In this document: positions 58,271 through 64,000 of the stretch, in pieces
How the letters are laid out: every line of letters begins with the position of its first letter
Numbering within the stretch: position 1 is the stretch's first letter
Assembly (NCBI GenBank): GCA_900239685.1
Contig: OENT01000200.1
Location: 1-64,000 of the forward strand
DNA length: 64,000 nt
Direction of reading: 5' to 3'
From: Rotaria macrura
Taxonomy: Eukaryota > Rotifera > Eurotatoria > Philodinida > Philodinidae
Program-made: the position numbers and the translations under genes
The notes under the pieces: generated by a model
Database searches by the model: none
What the model saw: the letters and a program-made list of their open reading frames with translations, nothing else
Told to the model about the DNA's origin: nothing

Positions 58271-60686
58271 GGGTTACCGGAAGTTCGCCAGTTTTGACTT
58301 TCGCCATTGGCGAGTGTCCATTGATCTTTCGCCAATTTACTGTCCTCACATTGGCCAACTGGCGAATTTCCACTGGACTTGCGCCGGTATATCCTTCAGA
58401 TATTGGGCGATTGAAAAGTGATAGTGGTATTGATCGAAGAGATCAGTAACAAATACACGCTAAGAAAATTGTTGGAAATGACATGATCAAAATTTTTATT
58501 TGTAGTTTTAGATTTATTCGAAATATGCCTAATATCATTTGTGTGTTAACAAGTACGAAGTATAACACATTGAACATCTGTTCATATCAAGGCATAGGTA
58601 AAAAGTTTAGTATGTATGATATGATTTCGAGTTTTTCAGATAGCTACTGCTAATCAAATACCTGTTACTACTCGTGCAGCAACATTAAGATCCCAAGCTA
58701 CTACAGATTTAATTCATTCACAAGATCAAGCAACACCAACTTCAAAATCAACTGACAAAACAACTCTTAAATATTCATCAAAGCAGAAACGTAAACAAGC
58801 TCAAGGACAACAGATTATATCTTCTGTTGAGTCTCAAATATGTTCTCCACTTCAACCACAGTCAACAACTTTAGATGCTGTACTTACATCAGAAGGTATT
58901 CATGAACAACCTCATGAAGATGTGACATTAAGAAAGGACGATGCAACAGTTGAACCAACATCTTCAACGCCAATAACGAGTTCACTTTCTCCAACAACAT
59001 CGTCACCAACAAAGAATGATGATAATGATTCAATTATATCATTAGAATCATCAAACGACGATGAAAATGAAATATTTGCAGGAGATTCAAATCATCTTAT
59101 GAATGAACCAGTTATCAAAGGAGAAGTAACAACAGGTACATCAACACGATGTAGGAAAATGATTTTCATGAACGGCTTTGCATATCTTTATATGAGTATG
59201 GCAAAAGAAGCAACGGGTTGGCGGTGCACTCGAAGAAATGAGAATTGCAAAGTCGTTATTCATATCTCGAAAAAAACAGGACAACTTAGTCACTGGAACG
59301 GCATATTCCATTGTCATCCATCTGATGCATATGAAACACGAAAGCGTGATATATTAAACAAAATTAAACATCGTGTTCTTGATCAATATATATCAATCAA
59401 AATCATAATTGAAGAAGAATATAGGAACGCAAATCTATCAGTCGAAAAAAAACGAATGATGCCTCTTCCGGCTCAAATAGGTATATACATTAGTTCTCTT
59501 TCTGTAATTTAATTCCACTTTCTAATTTTTATTCATTAGAATCTGGTCTACATAAATTAAGAAGAAAATCATTACCACCAATATCATAGAATCAAAAGTT
59601 TCTCCTACCATCAGTTTATCAAGAAACCTACTCGCATCAAAAATTTCTTATTTATGATAAGCGAAAAACTATTTATGGAGGCCGTTTGATGATATTTGCT
59701 TCTGATGAACAATTAAATGTCTTGTATGGTTCAGATGTATTATTTGCTGACGGCACATTTAAGGTTTCACCAAAGCTATTTGAACAGCTATATGTATTAC
59801 ATGGGATGCAAAATGGCGTAGGTATGAATCTTCTTTTTCTTTCCAACTAATGCAATGAAGATATAAGAGCGAACGGAAAGAAAATGACACAGAAACGAAC
59901 ATAATATATACGTATACTTATGTACATAGACTAAAGAGACGAAAGAATGCACCTGATTTAGATAATATAAGAGAGAAGGAGAGAGATATGTTCACACTGT
60001 ATGCAATAATATTGCCCATGATACATAAAATGTTTTTTCATTTCGCTTTCTCGTTATTTTTAGCCATTCCTGTTTGTTTTATACTAACATCGAATAGAAA
60101 ACAAGAAACGTACGAAGCGACTTTCCGATGTTTGAAAAGAATAGGTGGTAAAAAAAGGTATCGATTTACAACCAACTACAACTATTTGCGACTTTGAAAG
60201 AGCATTTATTAATGCTGTTCAAACAGAAGTACGTATTTTTTTTTAATATCTCATGGTATTCAAAAATATGTATTCGTCTATGTAAATGTGACTTAGTTAC
60301 CTGATACAAGTATAACTGGATACTGGTTCCATATGTGTCAAGCTTGCTATCGGAATATTCAAGAAATTGGCTTGATGAAACTATAACCGAATGATTCGCA
60401 TTACATTTATACAATACTAAGTGCGATTTCCATATATCATGCAGAATATGAATATCTCACTTGAACAAATAACAATCTATTCGACTCTCGCCAGTATATG
60501 TACTGGATATTCGTCAGTATATCTCTTGAAAATTCGCCAATTGGAGAAAGTTCAGTAGACGTTCACCAGTATATCTGTTGGACAGTCGCCAATTGGCGAA
60601 GATCCATTGAACTTTCGTCAATACATTCCGTGGAACTTCGCCAATAATTGGCGAAAGTCACAACTAGCAAACGTCCGGAATCCCTG
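58271..60686 (+). mobile_element. MULE-type DNA transposon with TCGCCAATTGGCGA ends
   Basis: The left end starts GGGTTACCGGAAGTTCGCC; the right end, inverted, starts GGGATTCCGGACGTTTGC. Both continue AGTT-TGACTTTCGCCA. The ends carry many TCGCCA/TGGCGA words, several forming the palindrome TCGCCAATTGGCGA (58.27-58.43 and 60.49-60.68 kb). It encodes a FLYWCH/MULE transposase on the plus strand. Flanking nonamers, read on the minus strand, are GTATCGACA and GATTTTACA (5 of 9 match), a weak trace of a 9-bp target duplication. The copy looks old and defective. Confidence 0.7.
58640..60228 (+). pseudogene. FLYWCH zinc-finger / MULE transposase, defective
   Basis: Readable exons are 58640-59480, 59540-59821 and 60064-60228; the first exon with the start codon is not identified. 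The first readable exon has a long Ser/Thr/Gln-rich region, then a FLYWCH finger (GFAYLYMSM, TGWRCTRRNENCK, GIFHCHP) at about 59172-59320. The second has the MULE catalytic start FADGTFKVSPKLFEQLYVLH. The third has AIPVCFILTSN and, in a shifted frame, TTTICDFERAFINAV with the second catalytic Asp. Defects seen are an in-frame TAG at about 59587, a frameshift near 60155 in a run of A, and loss of everything after about 60230, including the third acidic residue and the zinc knuckle. FLYWCH-MULE proteins act as nuclear transposases; this copy cannot. Confidence 0.75.
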
Positions 60687-61228
60687 TCGATACGAATGAT
60701 ATTCGTTGTTGACCACTTAAATTCAAACCAGATACACGAATTTCTCGTAGTACTTTTATATGGCGTCTAGTAATACCAGGATCAGTGCTGGCTTCGGCAA
60801 TCATTGTACCACTCGTATTTTTGATAAATCTCTGCATCATCATGACTTCAATATTACGAAAGCAGTATTTATTTGGAGTGCGGGCACAGTCGCCCTATAT
60901 AACACAAGAAACAAATGCGTTCTTTTGATCATAAAGTGTTATCTCGTAAACATCAAATCAAATTTCGTCACTGTTTAACAACAAACAGATCCTGTTTTAT
61001 TAATAGAATCAAATACAGGTCCAACGTATACTGTGTAAAAGCCATTCTGTTCTACTCTAGTGAATACTGTTTTGTCGTATTATCTAATATAATAATCTTT
61101 TGCGGGATAATCACATGCGGAGATGAGTGTGTATTATTCATAAAATCTTTCAATTCAAGTGGTAGATATTTCATGACTTCGATATCGTACTGAATCGACT
61201 TGTGATAATATCCATTAACAAGGCAACG

Positions 61229-62180
61229 TACAGCAAGGAGTCAGAGTAGACAGCCAAGCAAATATCTAAGATGAGGATATCTATGCATGCGTATTCATTC
61301 CTTGACAAAGAATTCTACCGAAATGATCAGCTTTATAAGTTTATGAATAATGTAATACTGTTAGAGAATTACTGTGGCATCTGCTGTTTATCTCTCAATA
61401 CTCGATTTTCAGATATTATGATATTTGGCTTTGAATTTATTCAATTTGGATTCATACTTTCTGAAATGTAGATTCAAAACTATGTGAAAAAACATACAGA
61501 GGAAGATTTATGCCAACTGACCGCAGTTTATCATACTATATGTTCTATTCAAAATGTTTGCCGATAATGGGTTATATATAGTTATGCACGTTGTGGAATG
61601 GATTTCTTTCTTGTTTTGTTTCCCTTGCAAGTGTATGAAGGAGCTGTTTACATTTATCTGTCTTTAATCCACAATCACAACTCACACCTACCCCTCCGTG
61701 CATAAACAGAGTATCGTTAACAAAAGAAACCAATCATTAATTAACTTTTTTTAAGTCGTACTCGGCACGTTTCTATTACAGCAGTACACTACAAGATTTT
61801 ACTACTAACTGTAAGACCATATATTTTCAGCGTCTAAATACATCAATGTATTATCATTAATTTGCAGTTACAATGCGGGATGTAAACTTATGACTGGAAT
61901 TATTATAGTATTGGCTTTGAAGAAGAATAAATGATCGTGCAGCTTGAATCAAATGCATCATATTCACTGATGCAGTAGCACTATTCTCTGCCATATTGTC
62001 ACGTCATACTTGTAAAGTCATTTCGATTCAATTTCATCACAATATTACATATTGATAGAGCGAGGCGATATGCTTACAGTGACCAAAACATGGTTGTTTT
62101 CACAGTGAATGAAGTTTAAAGAAGAATTAAATAATTCCACCGCATATACTATCGATAACCCATGTAAATATTTTTGGCCT
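61229..62180. other. Gene-poor stretch, nothing firmly recognised
   Basis: Possible further 5' exons of the broken minus-strand gene could lie here, but no frame joins convincingly; an in-frame TGA precedes 61228 within 20 bases. The plus-strand frame at 61271-61471 has no motif. Confidence 0.4.
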
Positions 62181-63460
62181 TGAAACGCGTCTGAAACTTA
62201 TTTCGTTTGCGTGCGGAACGCTACGAGTGAACGCGTTTCAATTCATGCCCTGTGAAACAAACGAAGCGATTAGGCGCGATTTATTCTAGAAACGTGTCTA
62301 AATGCATTTATAGTTTGCCTTGGGTTCAAACGCGTTCTTTAAGAAAAACGCATCCCCAGTGACATATTCGACGCGTCTAAAAGCGTTTCATATAAAATGT
62401 AAAAGTTTTTTAAAATACATCAGAATCCATGTCAGATTCTCAGGTTCGAAATGAGTCCATATCGTCAACGTTTATCGATGATCTTAGCCTAACCTGACGA
62501 ATGCATTTAATTTTACCTTAAGAGATAAGGATTAAATTTGAACAGATGAAACAGTGATCAGAAGTCGTTCACGTGAGCCACATTGCTATACTAGTTGGAA
62601 ATCTTTTTCTCGTTCAAAATAATATATATTTGAATGAAAATTTCATCCTTAAAATACTTCATTTCAATAGTATATTGTTTTTTCGATGTAAGATGTTTAA
62701 CGCATAACGTGATTTTTCACTTCATTTTTTAAATAATTTTCTTTTTAATAAAACTGATATCATTTTTATCTCCTACTAAACGCGATTAATCTTATGAAAA
62801 CCTTTTAATGACAGTGTTAATGGCATGTATAATTTTATCGAAGGATTTAATGAATATATATAAGTATGATAAAAGTTATTACTCATATATTTTAAACAGC
62901 AGTATTTATCCATTTTCTAAAAGGCAATTGAATAACTGAAGAATATTGCGAATTCATTTCGTTATCATTCACATGAACTTTAGAGAAACATGGATTACAT
63001 CTCGTATGTTTAATTCAATTTTTGTATATTTCAACGTCACGCGAACATTATTTATTAAAAATTCTAATTAATAAAGTTTAGACAAATCAAATATATGTGA
63101 GTGAACGATTTCCATCATGCACTTAACCCTTCTAGAGCAGAAGTTCATGGATTAAAGTCGCGTCGGAAATACAAGAAATGAATGCGTAAAAAGACACTCT
63201 AAAATATGATAGCATCCCAACACGACTGAAACAATAATTTGAAACGCGTTTGAACGCAGTTAGTAGATAAAATGCATTTAAACGTGCTAAATGTTTTTCG
63301 GACACGCGTTGAGACGCGGTTCATCTTTTTTTAATCATATTTTAACGCATTGTGTAGAAATGTTTCGTCCAAACGCGTTTCATATCAAACTGCGTTGGTA
63401 TACGTCGTGAAAAAATTTTTAACTGCACCTCAACGTGTTTTATTGTCAAAGCGCGTTTCA
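62181..63460. mobile_element. Element with AAACGCGTTT-rich inverted ends
   Basis: The left end (62181-62395) starts TGAAACGCGTCTGAAAC and has about ten ACGCG, AACGCGTTT or AAGCGTTT words. The right end (63237-63460), inverted, starts TGAAACGCGCTTTGAC and has a similar number. The 840-base centre is AT-rich and non-coding. The architecture matches the foldback-like element at 9.24-10.48 kb with a different word. No target duplication was seen. Confidence 0.5.
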
Positions 63461-64000
63461 ACTCATCGATTTTCTGTTTCTTGTTTATAAGGGAAACTTG
63501 CAAAAAAACATTCATCTAACTTTTTTCTGAATTAACATCAATACTCCATGTTCTATAACTCACAGTAGCCAGTGAATTCATGATCTATATGATTGCTTCA
63601 AAGAGTACCCTGAAAAAAAGATGTATCTAAACTGGTGTTAAATATTGTCCTGTATCATGATGAAGTCTCTGTAAAAAATCAGGTATTGCTAAGATATAAG
63701 TAGTTTAGTACCCATACCGTACTTGAACAAATTATTCTCAAGTTATTCTATGAACAAAAGTTTTGATTCTATTTCAAATAAAATCTGTATTAGTACTAAA
63801 CGAAGTTCTAATTACTTTGTCTCTTGATTATCTTCTATCTTCACTTGCGTGATATCTCTTGTTATCATTAATCCATTTAAGAATACGTCAATAGGCATTA
63901 TGCTATGTAAGAGATCGAGCTTGAGCGAATGCTCGCTCGCCAATCTTCATTTCTTGATCCATTCTCCTACTATTGTAGTGTTAAGCGTTCTTTTTCAATT
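63461..64000. other. Right edge, nothing recognised
   Basis: AT-rich DNA with no motif-bearing frame, RNA gene or repeat that I can name. Confidence 0.4.

Larger units (their letters stand above)
58052..61228 (-). pseudogene. Unrecognised host gene split by a MULE transposon
   Basis: Coding-like minus-strand pieces lie on both sides of the transposon at 58271-60686. Upstream of it are 61228-61052 (with YYHKSIQYDIEVMKYLP and VIIPQKIIILDN), then after a frame change about 61060-60987 (VEQNGFYTVYVGPVFD), then exon 60894-60687 (GDCARTPNKYCFRNIEVMM, GITRRHIKVLREIRVSG, RISFVST). Beyond the transposon are 58270-58178 (VDAKRFNLYRCPTSKQLF, FTFKASI), a 45-bp GTAAGC...ACAAG intron, and a last exon 58132-58052 (HGDIDNNTFCVLVSS, ending YHMV and a stop). 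The splice phases on the 3' side fit. The family is not recognised; the Cys-containing, beta-rich look suggests a secreted or extracellular part. The frame change and the insertion make an intact product unlikely. Confidence 0.55.

Noticed and set aside
1-64000. tRNA, rRNA, snRNA genes and CRISPR arrays
   Set aside because: I looked for B-box, U1/U2/U6-like and evenly spaced direct-repeat patterns and saw none convincing; the tandem arrays present are transposon ends or minisatellites.

Overview
The window is nuclear DNA of a small invertebrate, most likely a bdelloid rotifer (Rotaria- or Adineta-like). It is AT-rich, and its genes are split by many 45-65 bp GT-AG introns plus a few long ones. 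The nuclear receptor at 22.8-29.0 kb has the DNA-binding and ligand-binding domain style I associate with the expanded bdelloid receptor family. Short TGTGGG runs, which I recall as the bdelloid telomere repeat, also occur. The species call rests on recalled family resemblance, not on a search.

Layout. (i) 1-0.72 kb: a minus-strand single-pass membrane protein gene running off the left edge. (ii) 0.7-14.9 kb: gene-poor and packed with non-autonomous repeat elements. One of them, with CCGGT-rich ends, sits inside a broken minus-strand gene (5.86-7.1 kb). (iii) 15.03-15.51 kb: a hemerythrin/HHE-domain protein, followed by gene-poor DNA with one hammerhead-ribozyme-like sequence at 17.2 kb. (iv) 22.79-28.97 kb: a nuclear hormone receptor in three exons separated by a 54-bp and a 4,957-bp intron. 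(v) 35.83-48.61 kb: a complete 27-exon BK-type (Slowpoke) potassium channel alpha subunit of about 1,110 residues. (vi) 48.8-52.0 kb: a MITE, a decayed reverse transcriptase fragment, and a dead mariner transposon carrying a nested hAT-type element with a perfect 8-bp target duplication. (vii) 54.06-54.79 kb: a secreted LPMO-like (chitin-binding type 4 style) protein with a probable GPI tail. (viii) 56.7-57.2 kb: a palindromic MITE. (ix) 58.05-61.23 kb: a minus-strand host gene split by a 2.4-kb FLYWCH/MULE transposon. (x) 62.2-63.5 kb: an element with ACGCGTTT-rich ends.

The genes do not form a pathway or operon; they are unrelated neighbours. Three things stand out. First, the Slo channel keeps an intact pore but has changed the main S4 voltage-sensing arginine, the poly-Asp calcium bowl, the RCK1 acidic patch and the heme CxxCH motif. 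Second, many unrelated non-autonomous elements share one architecture: ends made of inverted arrays of a family-specific, often self-complementary GC-rich word around an AT-rich centre. Third, two elements have landed inside protein-coding genes. All exon limits were read by eye from splice signals, phase and homology; no search or transcript was available.
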